Made by a program: the position numbers and the translations under genes. 64,000 nt of DNA from Polydactylus sextarius. Lineage: Eukaryota; Chordata; Actinopteri; Polynemidae. The notes under the pieces are model-generated. The model saw only the letters and a program-made list of their open reading frames with translations. It searched no databases and was not told the origin of the DNA. Positions 48,043-60,469 of this stretch are shown piece by piece. The number at the start of each line of letters is the position of its first letter. Position 1 is the first letter of the stretch. The DNA is taken from the NCBI GenBank assembly GCA_016801845.1, contig CM028916.1, forward strand, positions 11,591,514 to 11,655,513, given 5' to 3'.

Positions 48043-51000
48043 GTGAGTACTGCCTGTAAAAATTTACGAGTAGTTTAGATGAGCCATTGCTTTTGGTTAA
48101 GTTTTCAGGAGCTGTAATTCATTTTTAGAGAACTTACAAGCCTCCATTTAGGGTGTATCACTTGATTACAGTTCAGTAAATGCCCAGCATTTAATGCAGA
48201 CAAAAATGCACAACTTAAGATTAAAGTAAGATAATATTTCGCTTTGCAGTGAATATTAACAAATCTGTTTTCTGTAAACTAATTTAACAGCCAAAACAGA
48301 CTGGAATATACATCCAACAACAGGAACATACTACCAGCTGAACACGCAGTCTGCTCTGACTTGGCCTCAGGCTGCAGCCAGCTGTAAACAACAGGGCGCT
48401 TCCCTGCTGAGTATCACAGATCCTCATGAGCAGGCCTATGTCACAGGTACAGTGGCAATGACTCTATGGTGCATGTATAGATAAAATAAAACGTATCTGG
48501 GAGATATACAGTGCATACATATCAATTCATTACTGGATTTTCATTTATAGTAATGTCTAGAATATTAATCCATTTCAAAAAAGAGACCATTTTAGAGATA
48601 CTTGTAGATACTTCTTTCATTGATAAATTTACATGTGTGTATGAATACTACTGTTGGAATCAATTAGGAACTTTAAGGATAGTCAACACTGAATCAGACA
48701 TGGACAGTTTTTCAGCTTTGTCAGTTGTGTTTTCTATACTCACAATAGCACTACTGGGGAGTGATGGCAATAAGCTCTGGACTGGGCTGATACTAGATCC
48801 AGAACATGGCTGGAAATGGTCCAACATGGATCCTTACCGTTACATGAGATGGGACTCAGGTAAGGTTTTTCACCATTTCATTACTTTGTGTCAATATTCT
48901 AATAAATTTAAAGCACTAGCAGTAAGCTCAATCAGTAAGAAGCTGGCTAAAAAAAAAAAAAACCCTCCTGGTATAAACAAATGGAATCCAGTGTGGGGAA
49001 AATGTAAAAATGTATGTCAACTAAAAAAATATTCTTAAATCTTTTTTTAAAAAACATTTTCCAATGTGCTGTGCTGAAATCAAGCCTTTTCTTCCTTATG
49101 CCAATACGTATACCACCTAAATATCTGTACAGTTAGAGAAAGTAAATCAAATAATAATAAAACAGCCTTCCTAGAAAATAAGTGTTGTAATAATTTAAGC
49201 TGTCACATTTCTTTTATTCCCAAAACAGCTGAGTATCAGTAAAGTTGTGTTTTTCTGGGTTAGTTTATATTGTGTGTATTCACTCATTGAATGTACTCCT
49301 TAAACTGCATAAATAAGCTGCCAACTTCATTGTTTCTTTCTTGTTTTTCTGTCTCTTAGGAACTGATACCACTAACTTAACATTGCCTTAGCTTGGACAT
49401 GTGTTGTTCAATCTGCTGTAAACTTCCAAAGAGTAGTTTAAACTAATATTTTTTAATTCTCTTACTGAGAGCTAAATCAAAGGATCAAGACCGCTTGTAT
49501 ATTTATCCATTATATGGATAAGATAAGTGAGTCTACTACAACCAGGAGTTTGTTAGCTAAGCATCAAATCTGGAAAAACAGGGGAATAGATAGCCATGGT
49601 CTAAAAAAAAAAAGGTAACTGTCTAAATAAACAGACTAAGACCATATATGTCTCATTTGTTTATGTGTAATGCAGTGCAGGTTTTTTAAGACTGAGATAG
49701 ATATGAGAACTGATATAAAGCTGTGTTACAAAGCCAAGATATAAAGTTTAAGCATCATTTTGTTTCAGGACATCCACTTCCTAATCCGGGACACAACTGT
49801 GCAATTCTCAATCCAAATGTACGGTTTTCCTGGCAGAGTTCACCTTGCAACAAGAAACTAGGCTACATCTGCTCCAGTAAAGTGCCTGAACAAAACCCTA
49901 CACAAGGTACTTAAAAATACACAATACTGTACTATTCTAGACAACCTGTAGACGACTGCAGCTCTGTATATTTGTCACTCACTCCTTACATTTCCTTGTT
50001 TTTCGTGACCAGCTGTTGGGACAGGATTTTGTTCTGGCGTTTGGATTCCCTACAATGGCCACTGTTTCAACCTTAATCGTACTCTGATGACATGGTCTGA
50101 TGCTCATAGAGTATGCCGTGATGGAGGAGGGGATCTAGTCAGCATCCGCAATGTGGAGGACCAAAGCTTTGTCATCTCTCAACTTGGATATGGTGTGTGA
50201 GGACAATTTAATAGAAAATATCGTAATCATATCATATCCTTTCATCTCTGCACTATAACTATCCAGCAACTCTGACATCTCTACAAGAATGACACATGAA
50301 TTAGAGCAAATTGAAACAATGTTCAGATGTCTGTTACACAGAAGCAACATATGAGAAAGAATTTCATGTCTGCAGCATCCACTGATGAACTCTGGATTGG
50401 ACTGAATGATAGGAGGACAGAGGGATTTTTTGACTGGAGTGACCACTCTACTGTCAGCTTCACCAGTTGGGAGTTTGGGAAACCTACTGTATCCACTGAT
50501 ATAAAGGACTGTGTTTTCATTAGAGGGGAGGTAAGTAGCATTGTCAGGGTATGGTGCACATATTATGCCTGTGTACATGCACACACCATACACACTGAGG
50601 TCAGGTGACCTTAAAGTAATTTAAAAAAAAAAAAGTCCAATAAGCCATTTTTAATTTGATTTATCGGGCAAAAAAAAAAATAATTGTGCAAAATGCACAT
50701 GGCAATGTTGTGTGTTGTGCGTATCTGTATTTATAGTATAAGGTCAAATTTACAGCTACAGTATACAGTATATAAGACAATGGAAGTTTTATTTGACATC
50801 TAATACACACTAGTCCACTGGCTGTAGTACCTTCAAGTACATGCAGCCTCCACAATCTTAATATCTCGTGTTCCTTTGTTGCAGAATGGGAACTGGGCTG
50901 ACGGTGGGTGTGAAGAGAAACATGGCTTCATATGTATGAAGATGACTTCCTCAAGACCCACTGGAGATGAAGTGCCACAGGACATAGGGTGCAAAACTGT

Positions 51001-52238
51001 GCGTTTAGTTATATTATATATATTATGTATAAAGGCTCACTTCTTTTAAAAATATATCTTTAGCATAGTAGTTGTCCTTTAAAAATGACGAGTCACATGG
51101 TAGTGACATGATCTTCATTTTTTACCCCCAACAATCTAGGGATGGAGAAGACATGGCTCATATTGCTACTTCATAGGAACTGAGACCAAGACTTTTGATG
51201 ATGCTAAAGATGCCTGTATGACCTCAAATTCTTACTTAGCTGATGTTTCGAGTGGGTAAGAATATTCATTTCAATTCTAAGCAAACTATACGTAAGAATA
51301 TATTTAGGATTTAAAAACTACATTTTAACAAAACAAAAAAGACATGTACGTTTTTGACACTATATGACCATGATCTTACTCTAATATTTCTAGTGTAGAC
51401 AATGCGTTCCTCATCAGCTTGGTCGGTCTGAGACCAGATAAATATTTCTGGATTGGTCTCTCAAACCAGAGAAACATTGATGAATTTGTGTGGACCAACA
51501 GAGACTCAGTGAAATTCACTCACTGGAATGCTGACATGCCAGGTATGGACAAATGCTTAACTTCATTTGTAAAAAGTGGCACAAAGTGGTTTCACACTTA
51601 ACATTTCACAATTTCTTCTTTGGCAATGCAAGGTCACCGACAGGGTTGTGTTGCCGTGAAAACTGGGATTTTTGCCGGCCTCTGGGATGTGCTGCCCTGC
51701 ACCAATAAGGAAAAATACATCTGCAAGCACCTGGCAAACGGGGCAGTTTTAACCCCTGCCCCTCCAACTATTGTTTCTCAGCAATGTCCAAGTGGCTGGA
51801 ATCAACTAGGATCAAGAAAGTACTGCTTTAAGGTACAGCCCCTAGATAAGAATCCACATCTATCCATCCATCCATCCATGTTCAAATATTTTAAATCTAT
51901 CTTTATGAAATAAATACACACATTTTTTTGATCAGCTGTTTTTTGTACAATTGTTCTATTGAACAGCTCTGATCTAAGGTATAAATATGCTATCTTGATT
52001 GCACATTTTTCACATTAGTTTGTTATAAAACAAAATGCTGACAAGTCAATGTTAAATCTGAGCTTAAACTTCTTTGCCTTATGTTCCAGGTATTTTCCCA
52101 AACCCGTCTAGAGTGGAGGACCTGGTTTGAGGCCAGAGATTACTGCAGGGCAATTGGAGGAGACTTGATTAGCATCCATAGCTCTGTAGAGCTTCAAATG
52201 CTACCAGATCGGTACAGTAGGATCTGGCAAATTGCAAC

Positions 52239-52280
<42 letters not shown>

Positions 52281-53647
52281 CTGGTTGTAATGAAATTAAG
52301 TGTCTAGCATTATTTTTTTTCTTAAATAGCATTTTATTTATTTATTTATTTATTGTTGCTTAAATCATTAATATAAGTTTGTCCATTACAGCTATGACAC
52401 ATTATGGATTGGACTTAGTGCCCCAGACCCAGCCACTGGTTATGTATGGAGCGATGGATCTCCAGTGAGTCATTGCTTTTCACACACTATTTTTTTACTG
52501 TGAAATTCTTAATTACCCTGGTTCATGCGTTTTTTTTTTTACTTATGCTGCAGCTGCAATTCCAACACTGGAAGGAGGATGAGCCAAACAATAAAAATAA
52601 TGTGGAATCTTGTGCGGAAATGTATTTGCATGACAGGCACAGGAGTGGGTCTTGGAACGATGTACACTGTGAGACATATCATGGATGGATCTGCGGGATC
52701 CGTCCAGGTACATTTTCCTACATTGTCATCTGAAAACTGCCTACTACCACCTCAGTGCTCTATTCAGTGTTCTGAGTACAATTATGTTCTGTCATTACGT
52801 TAGGAGTGACCCCAAAACCACCTCCAGATCCCGTCACTCCTGGTAAGTGGACCTGTTCTCAACATAATCGCACAGAATACATTGAAAATGCACATTTAAG
52901 ACAAACCATGTTTTCCACTGCATAGTTTAGACTTCTGATCCATTCCCAATTGACCCATTTTCTAGCGTACATTTCTAAGAGAGGGATTTCTATGAAAAAG
53001 AATAACAATCTACTATGGCATGTCAAACAATGAAGTTTTCAGATTAATCACAGGGTTGCTGTGGATTAATTTGATTATTCAAAATTAAATATCATTAATT
53101 TTTCACCTATATTAATTGTGTTTCATTTTGTGTGAGCAAACAGACTCAAGAAAGAAGGAAATTGACTCTTTTTCAAAACAAACACTTATCCACATTAATG
53201 TGGCCCTGTTACTCCTTTTTCAGTAGGCTACTAAGACAAACTAACTTGTTGACATTGTTTGAGAGTAGAGCTTGCCGCTTCTTATTTACAATGTTAGTCC
53301 CCGACTATCGCATGCTTCACGTTAATGTAGTATTTTGTGGCTGAAAGTGCTTTGGTGAAAAGAAAACTCTTTCCTGCAGAGAGTGCAAAATACTTTATGT
53401 CAGTCGACTGTTCCGTCTTGGTTTTATTTTTTTAATTCAAATTTCCCACCGACAGGGCCAATATGCTGTTTAGTGTCTTCTATGCTTCTATATCGAGTTA
53501 GTTTGTTGTTTCTGTCACTACCAGATCAACTGGCCATTTGCATTTGCGTGGCAGCATGCGTGACAGTAACTCTACATGGCCTGAAATGCATTGCCAGAGC
53601 TGTTCCAGGGATATTGATTCATTTTGTGGTGCAGATGGGCTAATTGG

Positions 53648-53716
<69 letters not shown>

Positions 53717-56700
53717 CATATTTTCAGACTACAACAAAACGTCAGATGGGTGGCTAGAATGGAAAGGAAATCAATATTATATTAACAAAAGGTCCATGGC
53801 CATGGAAGAAGCTCGTTACTTCTGCCAACAGAGTCATAGTGACTTGGTAACCATCAACAGTGAGGCTGAAAGTGTCTTTCTATGGAAACAGGTGAGCAGT
53901 TCCATTTATATCACATTTCCAACATAAGCCACCAAACTATTGTATTTAAGCACAGACTGAACAAAAATGAATTATTGCCATTTCACTATATTCCTTCATT
54001 TGTGTGTATAGATTTCCAAAAGTTCTCAGCCTCAGTGGATCGGTTTAAATGTAGATCTTGATGGAACCTATGTGTGAGTATAATTTAAGTAATAAGTAAC
54101 TGATTAAATTCAAAGAATAAAAGAAGTCAAGTCAAACAAAAGTAAAGTATCAAAACTGTCACATATATTACCAGTTGAATAATATGTTGTGTGTCTGAAT
54201 GTAATTTCACCTTTTTAATTAGTTAATAGGTTGGCCAATGAAAACAACTCATTTATTACATGCTAATTTACAAAAACTGTTGACATTACATATATGAATG
54301 TATACACATATTACAGGTATGTGTCTTTTAAATTTCAACCGATTTTGTTTTGTTCAAAAAAGGTGGATGGATGGTTCTCCAGTGGTGTTTCAAAGGTGGG
54401 ATGAAAACCAACCTGATTTCAGGAAAAATGATGAGAATTGTGCTGCCATAACTCCATCTATGGGTGAGTAACTGAAAATTGGATCATCTAGATTAGATCC
54501 ACTATCACACGATTCATTTAATCTAAACTTCAAATAAAAAATGCACATTGTTTTTGCTGAAATAATAATTTCATTTTATGAACTGGCTTACAGGATTCTG
54601 GCATGATTATAATTGTGGATATGAGCACCAGTCCATTTGTAAACGTAGTAGCTCACCACCTGTTAATGCCACAGTAGCACCAACAGTTCCTCCAGCAGGT
54701 GGATGTCCACAAAACTGGAAGAAATTTAAACTGAAGGTCAGAGATCACTTAAATTCTCTTGTTGCAGTTGTTTAAAGGGATGGAAATACAAATGATATTG
54801 TTCAAATCAGAGTTCAATTCTCAGTACTTGCAATGAAATGGCCCTTCAATGCAACCACATTGCCTGCTTATCTATTTCTGGATTAAAAACAACTGACTGC
54901 TCAGTTGGAATATCACATTAAGCTGTGGCTTTTACACCTCTAGTGTTACAAAATTATCAACAACCAGAAGGAAACATGGGAAGCAGCAAGAACCCAATGC
55001 AAATCCATGGGAGGAAATCTAGCTTCAATTAACTCCAGACATGTGCAAGGTTTGTTTTATGAGTTTTTCCAAAAATACTGTCACTTCTAAATTTCTAAAA
55101 AATTAAATAATTTTTTTTGTTAGTCAATATAAGCTATGCAAGAGAAATAACTAGTCTGAGAGACAAACAATACAAGCTATGCTGACATTTTTATTTTAAT
55201 AATCCTGATATATGCTCAGTGAGAATATCTGACAAAATGTTGTTTTGCTTTTTCAGTGTTTTTAGCGAGTGAAATGGCCCAAGCACCCACAACAAACTTG
55301 TGGATTGGTTTGCGCAATGATGGTTACAGGTTTTTATGGACAGATGGACGACCAATGCGATACAACAACTGGGGGTATAATGTAAGTGAATAATGCATTA
55401 TTGTATAAAAACTGTGCATAAATAAGGTGCTGAATTATAGAGGGAAAGTTTTGCTACACTGTTAAAATATTTTGTGTGTATTTTACAAAATTGAGACTCT
55501 TTGTTTCTCCACTGTTGCAGCGTCGAACACCATGGAGACATATGCAACATCCTATAATGGTAAAATGTTCAAACTTTACTTAAAGCATAACTTTGTCAAC
55601 ATAGGGTAGAGACAGCTAAGACCATGCCTAATACAACTCAGTAATAGACATCTGTATTGTTTATAATACACTTGGTGTATTGCTAAATATTTCTGATGTT
55701 ATGGCTGCAGGAATATCCCTACCACAGAAGGATTTATGATCGGGTAAGACTACTTTGACCATTTGGATTCAAATGTGCAATATCATAATGCAAAACAACT
55801 AAACCAAATATTCATAACTTCTCACATCTGCAAATTTTCCTCCAGGTTAGCCTCTATCATGAACTGGAAATATTTGAGGATGAGGTGATGCATGTTATAC
55901 ACACTGTAATATCTCACAGTCTACAGTCAAGTCCAGTTGCTTTGGGTTCAACACTTTTGGATCTTTACCTCACTATTCTTTGTCTTTGCTTTAGGAAAAT
56001 AATTGTGCTGCTATGACTACTGATCCTAAAATTGGCATTGGGAAATGGACAAAAATGTCTTGCAATAACACCAATGGATACATCTGTCTAAAAAGTCTTG
56101 GTGAGCCTGTCCTCTACCCCTGTCTGAAATACACTTCCTGTAGTCTAGAATGATATTAGTTCACAAGGTCTAGGACAATATTGTACATTCATATTAGTAG
56201 CATGTAGAGACTGCCAAAAACTCTCTAATCTAGTCTTGTCATGAGACAGTCCTGCTCCTTAAAGTGTCTGCATAATAAAGGTTATCGTATCTATTAGGAG
56301 TGTAATACTTCTGAAAATGAGAAAAATGAGACCAACCAAATGTAGACCCATCCAAACTAAATATATTCACTTCAGTACCTTAAAGGTAGCACCTATACGA
56401 CTTTAGATATAATTTAATGTACAGATGTTATGAGTGTTGGACTGCAAAATTTAAATCACAATTTGGTTCAAACCAAAGTGATTGTGTGAGTTGTGATTTA
56501 ATTCAAGCTTTGAGTATCTGCAATGTTTGTCTTTTTTAAAGCAAATCTAACTTTTGACTTTTACTGGCCCTATTATGATTGGACCGTTTGTCATATGATT
56601 CATGCAGTTAGAAGACAATAGGTGAAAACTACAAAATTTACCCCACAATTAGCAAATATATCTTTTTTCCTGATGTAGAAAATAGTATAATTTATGATTT

Positions 56701-59515
56701 ATATAAGTTAAATTTAGCTTTTGGGGCTGAACATTGTTATTTGCATTTTATATTAACATATATGTGCATTGATTAAACAAATAATTAGTGCAGCTCTAAT
56801 TCAACCTTTTTTTTTTTTTTTTCGACCTGACTTTTGCATGATACCCTTCATTTCTCCAATTGTCAAAACACATGCATAATGATGTATGCAAGGCATGGAG
56901 TATAGTATATGCTTATGTATGGCATGTGCATGAATGAGCAAATAACAGCTTGCGTACTTAGAGTAAATATTTGTTGAAGTGATGAAAATACAAGTAATTA
57001 TGACCTACTTTATTTACTGACATTTAATGCATTTATTTAGAACTGAAAATGCCCAAGTCCCCAACTATGACAAAGGGTGTTAATTTGATAAAAATTCTAC
57101 TTTTAACACCACTAACTTTGGTACAGCACGTAATGATCGGTTGTGACCTTTCCCAGTGATCAAGATACTGGCATCTATACAACAGAGCCCATGATCTTAA
57201 GATGAATGAAAAAATGTATTTATCTAATTTCTCACTCTAAAACAGATTCAAAACTCCCAGACTCCCCTGAACCAACAGTGTCTGCTGGATATGTCAAAAT
57301 ACTGAATGACTCTATCAAGGTTGTCACGCAGCCAATGAACTGGAACGCAGCCCTGAAGCACTGTCAAAGTGACGGTGCCAGTCTTGCTAGCCTGCGAAAT
57401 GAGTGGTCACAGGTCTATAGTGAGCTAACAGCTTTGAATCTCAACACTTCTCTGTGGATTGGACTGAACAAAAACCAGGTATAAAGTACAAAGTATCTCA
57501 AACGGTGTGTACACATGCGCACACATATTAGTGTGTGTCCATAGTCCATGGATATCATTTATTACCTACTCAATCCTTCCTTTCCAGACTGGAGGATATT
57601 TCAGATATATTGATGGCTGGCCTCTGACCTTGACCAAGTGGAGCTGGGGGCATCCAGAAAAAAAACAAGACTGTGTGTCTGTGCATTTAGACGGAAAATG
57701 GAGAACCACTGACTGCAATCAGACCATGAGCACTATTTGTATGAAGACTACAGGTAGGGATCATTTCACTTTTTTAAATCGGGAACATAATTTTGATATT
57801 CACATGGTAAGTTACATGAATGACATTTATTCAATTCAATTTAATAGCGCCAAATCATAAAAACATTTATCTCAAGGCACTTTACATAGAGAAACCCAAC
57901 ATTTCCACAATTAGCGCTTGGCGACAATGGAGAGGAAAAATTATAAAATTTATTGTAGTCTGTCACCACTGTTTTTTTAAGATGTGAAATCATTTTCTTT
58001 TTTCACAATATTGCCAAATAGGTGCTTACTTTGGTACATCGGATTAGAAATCAGATTAGGATTAGAACTCATGTACTGTAATTGGACAACCTCCCTCAGT
58101 GTCATCACTGTCTCTGTCATTCACAGAGGTAGCACCAACTGAGTCAAGTGATTTCCCAGGATTTTGCCCAGACAACTCAGGAATTTTCTTAAGCAGACCC
58201 TCATTTGATAACAACAAGCCCATCTGGTTACCATATAAGGGGTACTGTTACCTTTTTATGACAGAGAGGACTGAGTGGCCCGAGGCATCTGCTAGATGTG
58301 TAAGACATGGTAAGGATTATCTATGATAATGCATCTTCTAAAGCACTCAGCTGTGTTTTGCTTTAACTAATGACCTACTGCTTTTGTATTTGTTTGTTTA
58401 TAAAGGTGGAACTCTTGTCAGCATTGCAAACCCCTCTGAGCAACAATTTATTCTAAGCAATATGCAAATGTTTCAAGACAGCCAGACTTCTTTCTGGATC
58501 GGCTTGTATAAAACTCACGCAGGTACAGTAATTTTCACAGAGAGAAACATTGAGCCACTATTAAAAGATTACTGTAGCTTCATTTTTCCATTGTACTGAA
58601 ACAGACATACATAAACTACGTAGTCAAAAATGATGGAAAATATATATATATATACCCACACTGGGACTGTCCCTGACTCAAACAACAACTACAACACACT
58701 ATGGTGACTCTCCAGCCCATGGAAAAACAAATCCGTTTGTAGAGGGTTCACAACCCAACCTAACCCAACAGCATCAGCCTAAAACAAACACCTAGCAGTA
58801 GCAAACTGAAAAAAGGCTTCATCTGTTAGAAAAATTAACTGTTTTTTTTTTTTTGTTTTTTTTGTCCACAGGCCTGTGGAAATGGTTGGATAAAACTGTC
58901 ATGGACTACAATAACATGGATGATGGTCAATATCCTGGCAGCACTTACGGAGTAATTAGTGCGCTGGATGGGAGCTGGATGGCAGGCAGCCGGTGGCATG
59001 ACAGACCATATATTTGCAAAACGCCCAAAGGTGAATAATTATTTAAAGAATTGCTGTTAATGAATATAATATATTACATACAAAACTATGTTCAGTTCAT
59101 TTATACAGTTGATGTGATCATGTTTATCTCCTCTCTAGTTTTAGGACAAGTGGCACCAACAGCTGGTAAGATACATACAGTTTTTTTATTTGTTTATTCT
59201 TTTAATTCATCAGTATAATTTGGTTCTTTTGGCTAAACATCCTTTTTGTGCTGAATCTGTGTAGACAGTATCAGGGATCAAAGTGGAACTCGTGGCCACA
59301 TTATTTTGGCAGCTGTGGGGGCCATTACTGTGATTGCCATAGTGATATTCGTCACCCTATTTCTGTTCAAGAAGTCTGGCCACCACCTAACTATCCCAAG
59401 AAAAATAAGTGCATTTGACAACCCACTCTTCTTCAGCAACGAGAATTCCAACCCTAATGTGGTTGACACCAAACAACTGGTAACAAATGCAGAAGAAGAG
59501 AACCAGGAGCCATAA
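47047..59515 (+). CDS. mrc1: macrophage mannose receptor 1-like, gene C (complete, 33 coding exons)
   Basis: Third tandem copy. Exons: 47047-47119, 47385-47741, 47872-48042, 48291-48446, 48749-48859, 49769-49906, 50013-50192, 50376-50530, 50885-50998, 51140-51255, 51394-51542, 51633-51832, 52090-52211, 52392-52464, 52554-52707, 52804-52842, 53728-53891, 54012-54073, 54363-54463, 54594-54736, 54944-55049, 55257-55381, 55521-55559, 55711-55743, 55846-55884, 55995-56100, 57246-57478, 57588-57753, 58127-58309, 58406-58522, 58872-59030, 59139-59165, 59265-59515. Total 4362 nt, 1453 residues, open throughout. CTLD4 keeps EPN and WND, CTLD5 gains QPD, CTLD6 has three loop micro-exons and the tail has FDNPLF. 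A second in-frame ATG at 47056 gives a leader of the same type. The domain order and exon phases match A and B, so the copies arose by tandem duplication. Confidence 0.93.
48291..51832 (+). CDS. mrc1: gene C exons 4-12: CTLD1-3
   Basis: CTLD1 (exons 4-6) has LWTGLILDPEHGWKWS. CTLD2 (exons 7-9) has WIPYNGHCFNLNRTLMTWSD and ELWIGLNDRRTEGFFDWSD, with GKPT in the EPN position. CTLD3 (exons 10-12) has GSYCYFIGTETKTFDDAKDA and FWIGLSNQRNIDEFVW. The exon 9 donor is the less common GTGCGT. None has a full sugar-binding motif pair. Intron 5 (48860-49768) has no recognisable element. Confidence 0.9.
52090..54736 (+). CDS. mrc1: gene C exons 13-20: CTLD4 (canonical) and CTLD5 with QPD
   Basis: CTLD4 has EPN (KEDEPNNKNNVESC) and WND (GSWNDVHC), so calcium-dependent mannose-type binding is expected. 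CTLD5 has QPD (DENQPDFRKNDENC), the triplet known from galactose/GalNAc-binding CTLDs, and a WHD in FWHDYNC at the WND position. The linker to CTLD6 is Pro/Thr/Ala-rich (PPVNATVAPTVPPAGG). Intron 16 holds an AT and GT microsatellite directly before the exon 17 acceptor. Confidence 0.9.
52246..52278. repeat. (GT)n microsatellite, intron 13 of gene C
   Basis: About 16 GT units starting 35 nt after exon 13. Confidence 0.9.
53650..53714. repeat. compound (AT)n(GT)n microsatellite, intron 16 of gene C
   Basis: About 18 AT then 14 GT units, ending 13 nt before the exon 17 acceptor. Confidence 0.9.
54944..56100 (+). CDS. mrc1: gene C exons 21-26: CTLD6 with three long-loop micro-exons
   Basis: After FLWTDGRPMRYNNWGYN (exon 22) come three phase-0 micro-exons: 55521-55559 (39 nt, RRTPWRHMQHPIM), 55711-55743 (33 nt, EYPYHRRIYDR) and 55846-55884 (39 nt, VSLYHELEIFEDE). 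Exon 26 resumes with ENNCAAM and GIGKW. Each micro-exon is flanked by AG and GT, but two donors are weak (GTAAAA and GTGATG). The frame holds for any combination of inclusion. Confidence 0.85.
56101..57245. other. intron 26 of gene C
   Basis: A 1.1-kb AT-rich intron with a poly-T run at about 56804-56822. I see no gene or recognisable element in it. Confidence 0.5.
57246..59030 (+). CDS. mrc1: gene C exons 27-31: CTLD7 and CTLD8
   Basis: CTLD7 (exons 27-28) has SLWIGLNKNQ and GYFRYIDGWPLTLTKWSWGH, with HPEKKQDC in place of EPN. CTLD8 (exons 29-31) has WLPYKGYCYLF, SFWIGLYKTHAG and WKWLDKTVMDYNNM, closing WHDRPYICKTPKG. Exon 29 is 183 nt against 165 and 168 in A and B, so the CTLD7-CTLD8 linker is about five or six residues longer. 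Confidence 0.9.
57830..57895 (+). mobile_element. retroposon tail in intron 28 of gene C
   Basis: The sequence TTCAATTTAATAGCGCCAAA, followed by ATCTCAAGGCACTTTACA, matches the common fish retroposon tail of the type ATAGCGCCAAATCACAAC...CTCAAGGCACTTTACA. No body of the element is visible. Confidence 0.55.
59139..59515 (+). CDS. mrc1: gene C exons 32-33: stalk, membrane span and tail with FDNPLF
   Basis: A nine-residue stalk exon is followed by the span HIILAAVGAITVIAIVIFVT, uncharged, then KKSGHH. The tail contains FDNPLFF, with Phe at the position of the uptake-motif Tyr, and NVVDTKQLVTNAEEENQEP, which resembles the tail of gene A (DVVDTNKLIENAVEEN). The stop is TAA at 59513-59515. Confidence 0.92.
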
Positions 59516-59561
59516 CTGTGTTTTGAGATGACAAGTTTAAATGCAGTTGGCAATAATTGGT

Positions 59562-59720
59562 ATTAAAGGTAACAGAGAATGGTTACATTTTGGTTTGATC
59601 CTGGCATATACACACTAAAATTTTGGTTGGATCTATAATGCCTCAGTAGCTTCCTAAAAAAAAAAAAAAAAAGACGAGGTAAAAATCTCGTCTTTGTTTT
59701 GATTCTCTGTCACCTTTAAT
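59562..59720. repeat. nested inverted repeats downstream of gene C
   Basis: The outer arms 59562-59580 and 59702-59720 are reverse complements over 19 nt with one mismatch. Inside, 59670-59678 and 59687-59695 form a perfect 9-bp hairpin directly after a poly-A run. The whole lies in the probable 3' UTR of gene C. Confidence 0.75.
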
Positions 59721-60075
59721 GAAGAAAAGATGTAGGATGTTTGACATGACATGTAAATGTTCTATTTGTAATCATTTGAAATTATGTTTAATTGTATATT
59801 TGATGAAAACTACAAGTTTCCTGAAGTAGATCGTATCAGTGTGTCATTTTAATCCACACTTTATTTTACTTCACATTACGCTAACTGCTGTCTAATTGTT
59901 GTGGATTTTTGCATTTGCTGCAGATTGCTCACCGTGTAAACTTCTTAAAACTTGTAACTTGTTTTTTTAAAAAAAGAGAGAGATGTGACTAATACATTTC
60001 ATCCTTGAAGGTATTTTTTTATTATTATTTTTTTTTTTTATCTCTCCTGCTCCTAAGATATGTCTTGCTGATGAG

Positions 60076-60081
60076 AATAAA
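60076..60081 (+). other. candidate polyadenylation signal, gene C
   Basis: AATAAA about 560 nt after the stop codon of gene C, the clearest such signal on the plus strand before the spacer. Confidence 0.5.
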
Positions 60082-60469
60082 AACAACTTTGTGAAAAGAT
60101 TCTGTAAATACCAAACCATGGCTATCATATTAAATATTATATTTGCATTTTAACCTTTATCATTGGTGTTACTACTTCTAATATGACTGCAATAAATACA
60201 TCAGCTCGAAATTCACCTTCGATACATAAAAAAGTAAATTCTTATTAAATATCCACTACCAGTCGGCAGATGACATGTTTCTTGTGTATTGTGCAGACAA
60301 CTCACTCTTTCCTTCGCAGTGTATCCGGCAACGAACGGAAATGCTTCGTTAAAGTTGTTCATGGTGTTGACAGGTCCGCGTTTAAAAACACAAATGACCA
60401 TCGGTTCAGTTCAGTTCAGTTTCATCCTTTCAGCTGATCAACTCTTCTGATCAGAGCAGAATATAGTAA

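Noticed and set aside
48511..49038. 175-codon open frame at gene C exon 5
   Set aside because: Only 48749-48859 of it is real coding sequence (CTLD1); the rest is intron read-through.
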